From positions 1 to 64,000 of the forward strand of contig NZ_ABCK01000027.1 in NCBI RefSeq assembly GCF_000170755.1: DNA of 64,000 nt, written 5' to 3'. The notes under the pieces were generated by a model, which worked only from the letters and a program-made list of their open reading frames with translations, was not told where the DNA came from and did not search any database. Made by a program: the position numbers and the translations under genes. Positions within the stretch are counted from its first letter, which is position 1, and the number at the start of each line of letters is the position of its first letter. Below, piece by piece: positions 36,124 to 45,303 of the stretch. The stretch is from Lentisphaera araneosa HTCC2155. GTDB lineage: Bacteria; Verrucomicrobiota; Lentisphaeria; Lentisphaerales; Lentisphaeraceae.

Positions 36124-38016
36124 TCACTCAAAAACGAACTGATTTAGAGCGAGTAGAGTATTTTGGTGATTGAGCTCTAAGGTATCGTAGAGTTTAAGAG
36201 CTCTATCGAAGTTGCCTTCGCGTGTGTGAGTCTCCATTTTTTTGGCGATTTCACGAATGGTCAAAAAGCCCAAGCTAGCAGCACCACCTGCATATTTATG
36301 TGTGTGTCGAATAAAGTTACCTTCATCACGTTCTTTACAGGATTTTTTAATATGACGCAACATTTCTTGAACTTCTTTGAGATACATCTCGATGAGTTTA
36401 TTAAAGCCTTCAGCGCCAAGAGATTCATGGATGTCGAGTAACATTCTTGAGTCAATGAGTTCAAGTGGAGGCGGCGTGTTATCAAGCTTGTCAAGAACTC
36501 CATTAGGTCGATTGACCAACTGGCTAACCGTTTTTAATAATAATTCTTTTGAGTAGGGTTTAGGTAAATAAGAGTTCATGCCAAGTTTGAGGTAGCGCTC
36601 GCGGTCACCCTCCATGGCATTTGCGGTGACCGCAATGATGGGAATATTATTATAATCCTCATTAGATTTTCTAATGAGTTCTGTCGTTTGAATACCATCG
36701 AGATCAGGCATTTGAATATCCATTAAAATAAGATCGAATTTATCTGACTTAAGAAATTCAATAACTTCATTGCCATTTTCGGCCGTTTTAATATAATGGG
36801 TTTCATCCGAATTGAGGTAGGAATACATAACGCGTTGATTGACGTGATTGTCTTCGGCGATGAGGATTCGAAGGGGGTTAAGTAGGGATATGTTTACAGA
36901 CGTCTTTTTAGTCTTTGTCGTCGTTACGGGTAAACTTATGGTGAAGCTAAAAGTTGAGCCGGCTCCAGGTTGAGAATTTAATTCAAGGTTGGAGTTCATG
37001 CATTGCAGGATCATTTCTGAAATTGGGATGCCTAGTCCTGTTCCTTCATTTTTTCGTGAGTGGGAGTTGTCGACTTGTGTAAATTTCGAGAAAATAAGCT
37101 CATTCTCTTCTTTACTGATACCTATACCCGTATCAGCTATAGAAATAGTGATTTTTGCTTGCTTGTCATTGCGCTCTATGAGTTCTAGTTTGAGTTTGAT
37201 GTAGCCTTTGTCAGTGAATTTAACGGCATTTGATACAAGGTTGGAGATGATTTGTCGTAAACGGTTTTTGTCGCCCATAAGAAAGAGCTTTTTTAGTTCG
37301 TTGGGGGCATCGAGAAAGAGTTCTAGATCGTCCTTGTCGCAGCTCGTTTTTGCCAAGTCAATCACCTGAAGGCAGAGTGAAAAAAGTGAGAAAGGCTCTG
37401 GTCTTAAAGTCAGTTGCTTGCCTTCAAGTTTAGCGAAATCAAGTATGTTGTTCACTAAGTTGAGAAGGGCTTCAGAAGAATGTGAAATGATATTCACGAG
37501 TTCGGCTTGGCGTTTATTGAGGTTTGTTTCTTGAAGGATATTGAGAATGCCAATAATGCCGTTCAGTGGAGTCCGAATCTCATGACTCATGGTGGCGGAG
37601 AACTCCGATTTGATTTGGAGGGCATTCTCTAAGTCGCGATTTATTTGATCCTGAGCGATGAGTCGTTTGACTCGTGAGGAAAACTCTTCACTACAAATCG
37701 GAGGGTAAATGAGGTCTGAACAGTTTAGGTTGAAATAGTCTTGTATTTCTTCTGGACTGAATTTGGGGAGAATAATGAAGGTGTTTTGAGTTTTGAGCTC
37801 TTGAGAGATCTCTTCGAGAAAAAAGCTTTGGCGGTCCAGTTTTTCTTGATGATCAATGATGATTAGCGAAACTTGGTGTTGTGCCTCTACTTGTTTGAGT
37901 TCTTCAATAGATTCACATTTATAGAGATGGATCATGCTATGGTCAAGGTATTGATTGATTTGTTGGAAACTATCTTTTGTCGTATTACAAACGGCAACAT
38001 GAGCTAGCTTATTCAT
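36124..38016 (-). CDS. Hybrid sensor histidine kinase with receiver and HPt domains
   Basis: 630 residues, no membrane span. Residues 1-120 look like a degenerate receiver (LIIIDHQ, Asp55 possible acceptor). The HisKA domain has SHEIRTPLNG with His145. The ATPase domain shows NLVSNAVKFTDKG (N box), IADTGIGIS and EGTGLGIPI (G boxes). A full receiver follows with LMDIQMPDLDG and a late PKPYSKE lysine. A C-terminal HPt has THKYAGGAASLG. It is thus a complete soluble phosphorelay in one protein, with signal input probably through the N-terminal receiver-like domain. No output regulator is adjacent. It starts 21 bp before the cysteine desulfurase stop on the minus strand, so it may be cotranscribed. 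Confidence 0.93.
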   Translation of the reverse strand: MNKLAHVAVCNTTKDSFQQINQYLDHSMIHLYKCESIEELKQVEAQHQVSLIIIDHQEKLDRQSFFLEEISQELKTQNTFIILPKFSPEEIQDYFNLNCSDLIYPPICSEEFSSRVKRLIAQDQINRDLENALQIKSEFSATMSHEIRTPLNGIIGILNILQETNLNKRQAELVNIISHSSEALLNLVNNILDFAKLEGKQLTLRPEPFSLFSLCLQVIDLAKTSCDKDDLELFLDAPNELKKLFLMGDKNRLRQIISNLVSNAVKFTDKGYIKLKLELIERNDKQAKITISIADTGIGISKEENELIFSKFTQVDNSHSRKNEGTGLGIPISEMILQCMNSNLELNSQPGAGSTFSFTISLPVTTTKTKKTSVNISLLNPLRILIAEDNHVNQRVMYSYLNSDETHYIKTAENGNEVIEFLKSDKFDLILMDIQMPDLDGIQTTELIRKSNEDYNNIPIIAVTANAMEGDRERYLKLGMNSYLPKPYSKELLLKTVSQLVNRPNGVLDKLDNTPPPLELIDSRMLLDIHESLGAEGFNKLIEMYLKEVQEMLRHIKKSCKERDEGNFIRHTHKYAGGAASLGFLTIREIAKKMETHTREGNFDRALKLYDTLELNHQNTLLALNQFVFE

Positions 38017-38028
38017 CTCTTTTTCCCT

Positions 38029-39165
38029 TTAATAATCAAGAATAACTTCTTGTAGTTCTTCTATAAATTGTATTACGTCACTTTCTGTATTTTGCCAAGC
38101 AAAGCTAATACGTAAAACTCCAAAGCCATTTTGATCATTGAGACCCAGGCTTTTCAGCGCAGGGCTAATTTTTTTACTGTCTGCAGAACAGGCGCTCCCC
38201 GTGCCAACTATGACGTTTTTATTTGATAGGGCACGCATTAAAATGGCTCCCTGCATATTTTCAAAGTTGGCAAGTAGAATATAAGGGGAAGCCGATTCAC
38301 ATGAAATAATATCGATAGGACAATTTTGCTGCTTGTCCTTAAGCGTGAGTAATTTCTCCCTGCAGAGTGAATTGAGTTCTTGAATTTTTTTTGTTTCGTT
38401 CAACTTTTCTTTGGCATTGTGTTGAGCAGTGAAACCCAAAGCAGCAACAGCGGCGGCATCAAGAGTTCCAGATCTTAAGCCATCTTGTTGGCCACCACCA
38501 AAAAACAAAGCTTTTGGGAGCTGGTTATTTTTTACGATGAGTGCGCCGCTACTATTGGGCCCGTGGAATTTGTGACCCGCAAAAGAGAGTGAATTTATTC
38601 CCCAATCATTCATGTCAATTTCTCTTTTTCCAAAACCTTGAACGGCATCGATATGAACATGAATAGAGCTTCCGTAAGTGATATTGCTCAGTTGGTCGAT
38701 ATCGAGTAAGCCTCCAGTTTCATTGTGCAGTAAAGTTAAAGCGATGAGCTGTGTTTTACTTGTGATCAGCTGCTCTAAATTTGTGAGATCGGGAGCTCCT
38801 GTGGAATTTAAAGCTAAATAGTGGACTCGAACATTTTTTTTCTCAATTTCTTTGATGACATTTAAAATGGAAGGGTGTTCCGCCTCACAAGTAATGATTT
38901 CATCACCTTCCTCAAGTTCTGTTCCTAGAAGAGCTAAATTATTGGATTCTGTTCCACCACTAGTAAAAATAACTGTATAATCATTGCTGTCGGCATTGGC
39001 CGCCTTGAGGATCTGCGCACGAGCTTTGTCTCGTAATCTTAGGCATTCATGTGAGAGTGCATGACCTGCATGAGGATTGGCATAATATCGGTCGATAGCA
39101 TCGAAATAAAATTCTTTTACTATAGGTAAAAGAGGTGTGGATGCGGCGTTATCGAGATAAATCAT
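38029..39165 (-). CDS. Cysteine desulfurase (NifS/IscS-like)
   Basis: 378 residues. It begins MIYLDNAASTPL, the classic start. The PLP-binding lysine is in SFAGHKFHGP, SGGTESNNLALLG contacts the cofactor, and the persulfide-forming cysteine is in GTGSACSADSKK, whose loop length places it in the IscS/NifS group. It moves sulfur from cysteine to acceptors for iron-sulfur clusters or thiolated tRNA. No scaffold (iscU/nifU) is next to it. It overlaps the upstream NTPase gene by 17 bp, and the histidine-kinase gene follows closely. Confidence 0.93.
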   Translation of the reverse strand: MIYLDNAASTPLLPIVKEFYFDAIDRYYANPHAGHALSHECLRLRDKARAQILKAANADSNDYTVIFTSGGTESNNLALLGTELEEGDEIITCEAEHPSILNVIKEIEKKNVRVHYLALNSTGAPDLTNLEQLITSKTQLIALTLLHNETGGLLDIDQLSNITYGSSIHVHIDAVQGFGKREIDMNDWGINSLSFAGHKFHGPNSSGALIVKNNQLPKALFFGGGQQDGLRSGTLDAAAVAALGFTAQHNAKEKLNETKKIQELNSLCREKLLTLKDKQQNCPIDIISCESASPYILLANFENMQGAILMRALSNKNVIVGTGSACSADSKKISPALKSLGLNDQNGFGVLRISFAWQNTESDVIQFIEELQEVILDY

Positions 39166-39682
39166 TTTGTAATTTCCAGCTGCTAAGCAAGTTGAGTAAG
39201 GCTTGACGGGTGTAATCTTTTCGGATGAGCTGACCTTGAGTAATCAAGCCAATTGCGCCTCCTTGAGAACCTATATTAGTGTTAGTGCTTAAGCCTGTTT
39301 TTACTAAGGCTTCAGATAGTTCAACATGATCCTCTTCGATACATTTTTGAACTGTAGGAGGGAGTTGAAATGAAGATGAGCTTGCAAGAAAAGTACCGTT
39401 GCCGTCCCATAAGCAGACACAAGAAATGTTTAACATTTTTCCATCAATATGATAACAGCCATCCTCAATTCCAATAGAAAAATCAGAGTCATGCTGAAAA
39501 GCAACTTTAGCTCTATTGATTGCCCCCGAAAAGCTTTCGTCTAAACTACGAGGCTGATCCTTCACCCCGGAACTCACATCCAGAGAGATGACGGAGGCGT
39601 TTAAGCTTTGTTCGGCAATCTCTTCCTCGAGAGCTTGTATCTTGGCCTGATTGCGAGTGCCAATGTGGACTCGCAAAGACAT
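39149..39682 (-). CDS. Inosine/xanthosine triphosphatase, DUF84/YjjX family
   Basis: 177 residues. The N-terminus VHIGTRNQAKIQALEE, the middle DQPRSLDESFSGAINRAK and SIGIEDGCYHIDGKML, and the C-terminal IGLITQGQLIRKDYTRQAL are the hallmarks of YjjX. The family removes non-canonical purine nucleoside triphosphates (ITP, XTP) from the pool and has a Maf/HAM1-like fold. It shares one base with the stop of the upstream gene (TAATG) and overlaps the desulfurase, so all three are coupled. Confidence 0.9.
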   Translation of the reverse strand: MSLRVHIGTRNQAKIQALEEEIAEQSLNASVISLDVSSGVKDQPRSLDESFSGAINRAKVAFQHDSDFSIGIEDGCYHIDGKMLNISCVCLWDGNGTFLASSSSFQLPPTVQKCIEEDHVELSEALVKTGLSTNTNIGSQGGAIGLITQGQLIRKDYTRQALLNLLSSWKLQNDLSR

Positions 39683-40524
39683 TATTTCTTTTTCTTGATG
39701 CTAATTTTTTTGCGTGCGCCGCCAGTACGTAATTTTCTACCTCCAGCAGGAGCAGCAGCTGGAGCAACAGGTGCTTCTTCTACCGGAGCGGGAGTAGAAG
39801 CATTGCCAGCTTTTGAAGCTGTACCAGCACGACGTGCGTTGAGCTTTGATTTGCCAGCTTTAAGAGAACGAGTAGGCCGTCTAGGCTTCTTCATATTAGC
39901 CGAAGTGCCTGTGTCCACGTCACGTTGAGTCGTTTTTGCCTTAGACGCGATCGGTTGAGGAGCGGGTACATCAGCGGGCATTGGTGCTGCAGCTAAAACA
40001 TTGCCGTTGCGAATGAGATAAACCATGTTAGAAACTTTTTCATAACCTTGAGAATCGGAGGCATGGTAACAGTCATTTAGATAGATAAGAAGAGCTTCAG
40101 GAACGGCAGCCGCAATAATTGTATTGCGATTAGGAACGGCAAATCCCACTGATTTTGTACCGAAGTGCTGTTGAATTTCGATAAGAAGTTTTTTACGTAA
40201 AATACTGCTAGCTGTCAGGTCATCACCTTCTCTTTTTAGGAGTGTGTGAGTTGTGCCTTGGTATTTGACTTCGACTGGTTCCCATTCAGGTTCTTCATGT
40301 TTATCCAAAGCTTGAAGAGCCAAGTCTTCAACGAATTCAAGTGACCAGTTGTTTTCTAGAGCTTCTCTTCTCCCAATGAAATGGGTCTGACCATTTTGCT
40401 TGAAGCCATAAGAGACGAGAGCTCTACTGTCATTGCTATTGGCAATGAGGTCACGGTGGAGGATTTGATCAATATTTTGAATATTGAGATTGCTGAGTAT
40501 GGGGACTGGTACAACTTCTGTCAT
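39682..40524 (-). CDS. DUF1444-like protein with Ala/Pro and lysine-rich tail
   Basis: 280 residues. The first ~175 resemble DUF1444 (YtpQ-like) proteins: NNWSLEFVEDLALQALD, the segment SSILRKKLLIEIQQHFG, and VGFAVPNRNTIIAA. From about 185 the sequence changes to a low-complexity tail rich in Ala, Pro, Lys and Arg, with blocks such as MKKPRRPTRSLKAGKSK, a run APAAAPAGG and a last stretch KKISIKKKK. The tail looks disordered and could bind nucleic acid or membrane. The function of DUF1444 is unknown. It is the first gene of a coupled trio with the NTPase and desulfurase. Confidence 0.65.
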   Translation of the reverse strand: MTEVVPVPILSNLNIQNIDQILHRDLIANSNDSRALVSYGFKQNGQTHFIGRREALENNWSLEFVEDLALQALDKHEEPEWEPVEVKYQGTTHTLLKREGDDLTASSILRKKLLIEIQQHFGTKSVGFAVPNRNTIIAAAVPEALLIYLNDCYHASDSQGYEKVSNMVYLIRNGNVLAAAPMPADVPAPQPIASKAKTTQRDVDTGTSANMKKPRRPTRSLKAGKSKLNARRAGTASKAGNASTPAPVEEAPVAPAAAPAGGRKLRTGGARKKISIKKKK

Positions 40525-40760
40525 TTTGAGCTCCTAAATTATCTATATACTATAAATTTAAGTCGAGCTAGCTGATTATCAATTTTGTGATTTGTGGAAT
40601 AAATAAAAAACATCAAGAAAAATGCAAAACTTTTGTAAAAATAGTCAAAACTTAAAAGAGGCCTTACCTAAACTTCATTATTTAATTTTAGTGTATGTAT
40701 TGTAAAAATATTTTTTTTAAGAGTTCGAAGTCTTATATTGGATTTAAATTTTAGGTTGTT

Positions 40761-42257
40761 ATGTCAATTAAAGAATATGATGTTTTGATTGTAGGAGGCG
40801 GCATCAATGGCGCCACAAGTGTTGCAAATTTATCCTACCAAGGACTTAAGCTTGCCTTAGTAGAACAGCGGGATTACGCGTCGATGACGAGTCAGGCTTC
40901 GTCCAATATGATTTGGGGGGGGATTAAGTACTTACAATCGGCAGAGTTTAGTTTGGTTCGAGCCTTATGCGAATCGCGCAATCGGCTCTTGCAAGCTTAC
41001 CCAAGTCGAGTGAGAGAAATCGCCTATTTCACGAGTTTCTATAAGGGGAACCCTTATTCATCAAAACTTATTTATGCGGGAGCATGGTTTTATTGGCTCA
41101 TGGGAGGCTGTCAAACTTTTAAACCTCGCTATGTAAAAGCTAATCAAGTAAGACATGAAGCCCCTTTGCTCAAGCAAGAAGGCTTAAATGGTGCAGTATC
41201 TTACGCTGATGCCTACCTGCCAGATAATGATGCCCGCTTTGTTTATCAATTTATTCGCGATGGCCAAAAACGAGGTGCGAAGTGTTTTAATTATACTCGA
41301 CTTGAAACGGCATCTTATGTAGATGGCTGGTGGCTGGTAGACTTGCTTGATTTGCGAACTTCGCAAAAATCGCAAATTCGAGCTCGTAGTTTAGTCAATG
41401 CTTGTGGACCCCAACTGAAGTCATTAAGTGGAGATATTCCTGTAGAAAGTCAGGTGGCTTTTTCAAAAGGTGTTCATTTGATCGTGCCGAAAATAGGTCC
41501 ATCTGATCGGGTGTTAACTTTTTTTTCAAAAGATGGGCGTCTATTTTTTGTTTTACCCATGGGCAATCGTAGCTGTATTGGTACGACGGATACAAGGGTG
41601 AGAAGTCATGAATGTGAAGTGACTCAAGGAGATCGCGAATTTATTTTGGAAAATATTAACTCCTATTTAAATGACTATAAAGATTTGAGCCTCAAGGATA
41701 TTATTTCCGAACGGTGCGGAGTCCGCACCTTGATCGTCGACGGAGATGATCAAGGAGAGGATTGGATAAAACTGACTCGTAAACATAAGATAGAAGTGGA
41801 TAAGAGTAAAAAATCTTTGACCATTGTGGGAGGTAAGATTACCGATTGCCTCAATGTAGGAGAAGAGGTTGGTGAAGCGATTTGTGAGATGCTTCAAGAA
41901 AGGTATCGTGAGGGTGTTTGGTATGGCGAAAGTTCGGAAAAAGAAAAGTTCATCAAATCAGCTCAACAATTAAACTTAGGGCAACACTTTGATGGATTGA
42001 GCATGATCGAAGATCATTTATGGAGGCGTTACGGAAGTGAAGCTTTTACCATTCTAGATTTGATCAAGGATGATCAGAGCTTAGCTAATGAAGTTCACCC
42101 GGGGAGTGGTTACATCAAAGCTGAGTTTGTTTATATGGCTAAGTTTGAACAGATCACTTGTCTAGAAGATGTCTTGCGTCGTCGAACGACTTTAGCCATG
42201 GAGTACAAAGAAGAAGAAATGGATTTAGAGATGATGAAGGACTTACTCGGACTCTAG
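40761..42257 (+). CDS. glpD: FAD-dependent glycerol-3-phosphate dehydrogenase
   Basis: 498 residues, in range for GlpD. The N-terminal dinucleotide fold is VLIVGGGINGATSV followed by the acidic strand end VEQRDYASMTS. The family block QASSNMIWGGIKYLQ, the motif VNACGPQ, and RSCIGTTDTR in the sheet domain are clear, and a C-terminal helical domain begins near 390. It oxidises glycerol-3-phosphate to dihydroxyacetone phosphate at the membrane and passes electrons to quinone. The convergent neighbour at 42458-43171 can supply glycerol-3-phosphate from phospholipid headgroups. About 236 AT-rich bases upstream, shared with the divergent DUF1444-like gene, hold the promoter but no site I can name. 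Confidence 0.93.
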   Translation: MSIKEYDVLIVGGGINGATSVANLSYQGLKLALVEQRDYASMTSQASSNMIWGGIKYLQSAEFSLVRALCESRNRLLQAYPSRVREIAYFTSFYKGNPYSSKLIYAGAWFYWLMGGCQTFKPRYVKANQVRHEAPLLKQEGLNGAVSYADAYLPDNDARFVYQFIRDGQKRGAKCFNYTRLETASYVDGWWLVDLLDLRTSQKSQIRARSLVNACGPQLKSLSGDIPVESQVAFSKGVHLIVPKIGPSDRVLTFFSKDGRLFFVLPMGNRSCIGTTDTRVRSHECEVTQGDREFILENINSYLNDYKDLSLKDIISERCGVRTLIVDGDDQGEDWIKLTRKHKIEVDKSKKSLTIVGGKITDCLNVGEEVGEAICEMLQERYREGVWYGESSEKEKFIKSAQQLNLGQHFDGLSMIEDHLWRRYGSEAFTILDLIKDDQSLANEVHPGSGYIKAEFVYMAKFEQITCLEDVLRRRTTLAMEYKEEEMDLEMMKDLLGL

Positions 42258-42263
42258 ATTAGA

Positions 42264-42461
42264 TCAATAATGGGGAGGTCTTTGATTCATTTCGATGGGG
42301 TCTGATTCAATGGATTCCTGCATAGTCTTGATTTCTCTTTTGATGTCTTGAAGTTCCATTTGCTGGCTAGTAATAACCTCATTTAAGGTCTCAATCATAT
42401 CATCTTGCATGCTGATTAAACTTTCTAAACGTATGAGGCGTTGCTCAAAATCGGAGCTCAT
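42264..42461 (-). CDS. slyX: SlyX family protein
   Basis: 65 residues from the ATG at 42461; the longer reading extends back into the neighbouring gene and is not needed, since AGAGAGA precedes this ATG. The sequence is almost one coiled coil (FEQRLIRLESLISMQDDM, then QQMELQDIKREI) and ends in the SlyX-typical RPPHY. SlyX proteins are small coiled-coil proteins of unknown role. The start overlaps the stop of the glycerophosphodiesterase gene (ATGA). Confidence 0.88.
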   Translation of the reverse strand: MSSDFEQRLIRLESLISMQDDMIETLNEVITSQQMELQDIKREIKTMQESIESDPIEMNQRPPHY

Positions 42462-43171
42462 GATTTTTCTCTCTGTAAACTTGTTTGAATGTAGCCTGGA
42501 CGATTTGTTGAAATTGAATGACAGCCGAGTTGTTCTAATTCGCGATAGCGTTGACTCGAATCCACTGTCCAACAATTAATTTCTAGGCCTTCAAACGCTT
42601 TAATAAATTCTTGATTAATGCGATTAGCGTTGGCACTGATGCCATCAAAATTACATTTTTCAATGACAGCTCGAGTTTCTTCTAGGCAAGGGTTAAATTT
42701 TTCCTTGCTTAAGCGAAAGTTACGAATCCACAAAATCTTGATCTGTGGACAGATTTTGCGAAGGCGAATGAGTGTGGGGAGGCGAAATGAAATGACAGTT
42801 ATTGATTCAAATTTAATTTGCGAACTTCGCAAAGTATCAATAAGGATTTTTTCAACTTGACGGCCGCACTTCAGTTCTATAACTAAACCTTTGCCTTGAG
42901 GTATAATATTGAGGACTTCATAGAGTTCTGGGATTTGGTAGGGACTGAGTTTGCGAATCTCGCTGAGATTAAGAGTTTTTGTTGAGAGATCTTTTTGAAG
43001 TAAACGTTTTGTGTTGAGGTCGTGGTAAGCGATAAGTTTACGGTCGCGCGTTAACAGGAAATCTCCTTCCACCCCATCAGCCCCCTGTATAAAGGCTAAT
43101 TGAAAAGATTCTAGCGTGTTTTCTTGGGCATTGGCACTTGCACCACGATGGGCTATGAGGCGAGTATTCAC
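42458..43171 (-). CDS. Glycerophosphodiester phosphodiesterase
   Basis: 237 residues, cytoplasmic (no signal peptide). The GDPD signature is complete: LIAHRGASANAQENT (catalytic His and Asn/Glu), GADGVEGDFLLTRD (metal Glu and Asp) and LIAYHD (second His). VIELKC adds a metal Glu. It hydrolyses glycerophosphodiesters to glycerol-3-phosphate and an alcohol. Next to glpD this gives a short route from lipid headgroups to glycolysis. The gene overlaps slyX and begins 2 bp before the LRR gene stop. Confidence 0.93.
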   Translation of the reverse strand: MNTRLIAHRGASANAQENTLESFQLAFIQGADGVEGDFLLTRDRKLIAYHDLNTKRLLQKDLSTKTLNLSEIRKLSPYQIPELYEVLNIIPQGKGLVIELKCGRQVEKILIDTLRSSQIKFESITVISFRLPTLIRLRKICPQIKILWIRNFRLSKEKFNPCLEETRAVIEKCNFDGISANANRINQEFIKAFEGLEINCWTVDSSQRYRELEQLGCHSISTNRPGYIQTSLQREKS

Positions 43172-43173
43172 TT

Positions 43174-44319
43174 CTAGTTATTGATACGAAATTTACATTC
43201 AGGTAGAAGTTTTTTGAGGATCTCGATCTCTTCATTAGGTATATTGAGACTGTAGCTAAGTCGACGTAAATACTTACTTTTGTGAAGATGGCTTAAATCT
43301 TTGATTTTTGTTTTATTTAAGTTCAAGCTTTTTAGATTAGGGCAATTTTCTAATGCTGAAATGTCTGTGATTGCGGTCTCAGCAATATTTAAAATTTGAA
43401 GCTGTTTACAGGATTTTAGGGGGCTGAGATCAGTGACTTTAGTACCTTCAAGATCGATCTCTTTTAAGTGGATTTTGTTTTCAAGAACGGCAATGCTATT
43501 GATGGGAGCGTCCGTGAGGTCAACTTCTTTGAGTTTAGAGCAGTTCTTTAAAGCGTTAATATTATTAAGTTTACGGCACCATTTGAGATTAAGTTCCACA
43601 AGTTCAGAGGCCTTGCTCAGAAAGTCGATATGAGTGATATGATCGTTATTACTTGAGCTAAACTCTTCAAGTTGAGTTAGATTGGAAAAGACGGTCATGT
43701 TTTCATTGGTGGCTTGGGTATTCATATAGGTGTTTAATTTCTTGAGCTTCACAAGTTTTTCAAGGGGGGCATAATCTTTGAAGGTATGCGCAAAGCCGTA
43801 GAGATCGAGTTCTTCGACTTCGAGTAAGTTACTTAAAAAAGAAATGTCATCAACAGCACTCATGTAGAGGCTGAGTTTCTTGAGTTTTGTTAGCTTACTT
43901 AAAGCAGCCGTATTTGTTATGCGAGTTGCATAAAAGTTGAGTTCTTCTAAATCTGTTAAAGACTCGAAGGGTTCCAAATCTATGGGAGTTTCTGCTGATT
44001 TGGTCCAGTTGATGGCTTCGAAGTAACGTAGCTTGGTGAGTTTTGCGAGGGGTGCAAAAGACTCGAGATTTTTGTTGCCGTATGAGGTGTTAAGCTGAGT
44101 GATCCATTTGAGGTCGGAGCAGATCTTTGCAAAAGTTTTTTGATCAATTACCTTACCGATGCTTATTGAGTAATCTGAGCTTGGTTCAATTTTTTTGACA
44201 TCAGAGCGAGTGTTAGAGCTGTACTCATTAATTGTGGCAGAGTACTTAGATATTTGGCTATCAGCTGCCTGTAAGCAGCTAAGACTTATTAAGCATGAAG
44301 TGAAAAGTGTTTTAAACAT
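43174..44319 (-). CDS. Secreted leucine-rich-repeat protein
   Basis: 381 residues from the ATG at 44319, which has GAGGG upstream; an ATG four codons earlier is less well spaced. A signal peptide (about 1-18, CLQAAD) is followed by about twelve 21-24-residue leucine-rich repeats from about 80 to the end, of the bacterial/SDS22 kind (LTKLKKLSLYMSAVDDISFL, LKEIDLEGTKVTDLSPL). Such solenoids bind proteins or carbohydrates. No catalytic domain is visible. It lies beside the IS30 element and its function is unknown. Confidence 0.8.
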   Translation of the reverse strand: MFKTLFTSCLISLSCLQAADSQISKYSATINEYSSNTRSDVKKIEPSSDYSISIGKVIDQKTFAKICSDLKWITQLNTSYGNKNLESFAPLAKLTKLRYFEAINWTKSAETPIDLEPFESLTDLEELNFYATRITNTAALSKLTKLKKLSLYMSAVDDISFLSNLLEVEELDLYGFAHTFKDYAPLEKLVKLKKLNTYMNTQATNENMTVFSNLTQLEEFSSSNNDHITHIDFLSKASELVELNLKWCRKLNNINALKNCSKLKEVDLTDAPINSIAVLENKIHLKEIDLEGTKVTDLSPLKSCKQLQILNIAETAITDISALENCPNLKSLNLNKTKIKDLSHLHKSKYLRRLSYSLNIPNEEIEILKKLLPECKFRINN

Positions 44320-44449
44320 GATGACCCTCATTAAATTTGTTTTTTCTACTATAAGTCAATCAAAGTTAATTGTTATAAAATTGACTGTAAAAAGTTGATT
44401 TAATAGAGGTTTTTTATAAAAATTTAATCTTGAAAAATTCATATCTGCT

Positions 44450-45244
44450 GAATTCGGGTAGTAAGTGCAACACCTCTGTTAGTTGCTAGTACAGAAGCTA
44501 TTGAGTGAAACAAGACTCAAATGTACTCTGTATTAGTGACCAAACCAAAAACAGAGGAGACAAGAAATATGTCCTATAAACATCTGAGTCTTGAAGAAAG
44601 ACATTACCTTGAGTTGGAACAAAAGGCAGGTACATCCATCAATAAAATAGCAAAAAAGCTATGTCGTCACGTGAGTACTCTCTCACGGGAACTTAAACGT
44701 AACACAGGTAAACGTGGTTATCGTAACAGGCAGGCTAATGAATTAGCTCAAAAGCGACTAAAAGAAAAGCCAAAATCCATCAAATTAACAGTTGAGGTTA
44801 AAATTTATATCGATGAACATCTTACGAAGGATTGGAGTCCAGAACAAATCGTTGGGCGATTAAAAGATGATATGTCAATATCACTTCATCATGAAACAGT
44901 TTACCAAAAAGAACAAGTTCACACTCTCACCTTTGATAACGGGAAGGAGTTTGCTAAACATGAGAGTATTTCTGAAAAGTTGGAATGTAAAAGCTATTTT
45001 GCAAAACCATATCATTCATGGGAGCGAGGACAGAACGAAAATGCAAATGGCTTACTACGTCAATACTTTCCCAAGTACATGACTCTTGATAAAGTTAATG
45101 TTTCAGAAGTTGAAATTGCTGTCGACAAGCTTAATAATAGGCCTAGAAAATGCTTAAAATTTAAAACACCTTATGAAGTATTTCAGAAATTAACTGGAAT
45201 TGATTTAACAAAAACAAAGGGTGTTGCACTTATGAGTTGAATTC
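44450..45244. mobile_element. IS30-family element carrying an internal deletion
   Basis: The ends are imperfect inverted repeats. The left end has GAATTC (44450-44455), six bases, then TAAGTGCAACACC (44462-44474). The right end, read on the other strand, has GAATTC (45239-45244), six bases, then TAAGTGCAACACC (45220-45232), with weaker matching for another dozen bases inward. The enclosed transposase gene lacks a central block, so the 795-bp element is shorter than an intact IS30 relative (about 1.1 kb). It could still be moved in trans if a full copy exists elsewhere. I cannot define a target duplication. Confidence 0.8.
44569..45240 (+). pseudogene. IS30 transposase with in-frame central deletion
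   Basis: 223 residues from the ATG with AGGAGACAAGAAAT upstream. The N-terminal helix-turn-helix is intact (MSYKHLSLEERHYLELEQ; INKIAKKLCRHVSTLSRELKRN), and so is the start of the second domain up to HHETVYQ. The sequence then jumps to EQVHTLTFDNGKEFAKH and continues to the normal C-terminus (NENANGLLRQYFPK, then NRPRKCLKFKTPYEVF). About 80-100 residues, including the first catalytic Asp of the DDE triad, are missing, while the second Asp and the Glu are kept. The frame is open across the junction. It cannot catalyse transposition but may still bind the ends. Confidence 0.88.
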
Positions 45245-45303
45245 AAGTCTTATAATTTATCTTCTTTGAAGATTAAAGAAGGCAAGTTACAGGTGGGATA
45301 TAT

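Noticed and set aside
40525-40760. Small genes or RNA in the AT-rich gap before glpD
   Set aside because: No start with ribosome-binding site, no stable hairpin and no tRNA-like fold seen.
42462-42575. 38-residue N-terminal extension of SlyX
   Set aside because: It overlaps the glycerophosphodiesterase gene, and family members begin at the ATG at 42461.
44521-44568. Upstream in-frame ATG for the IS30 transposase
   Set aside because: The extra 16 residues lie before a strong AGGAG site and do not belong to the family N-terminus.
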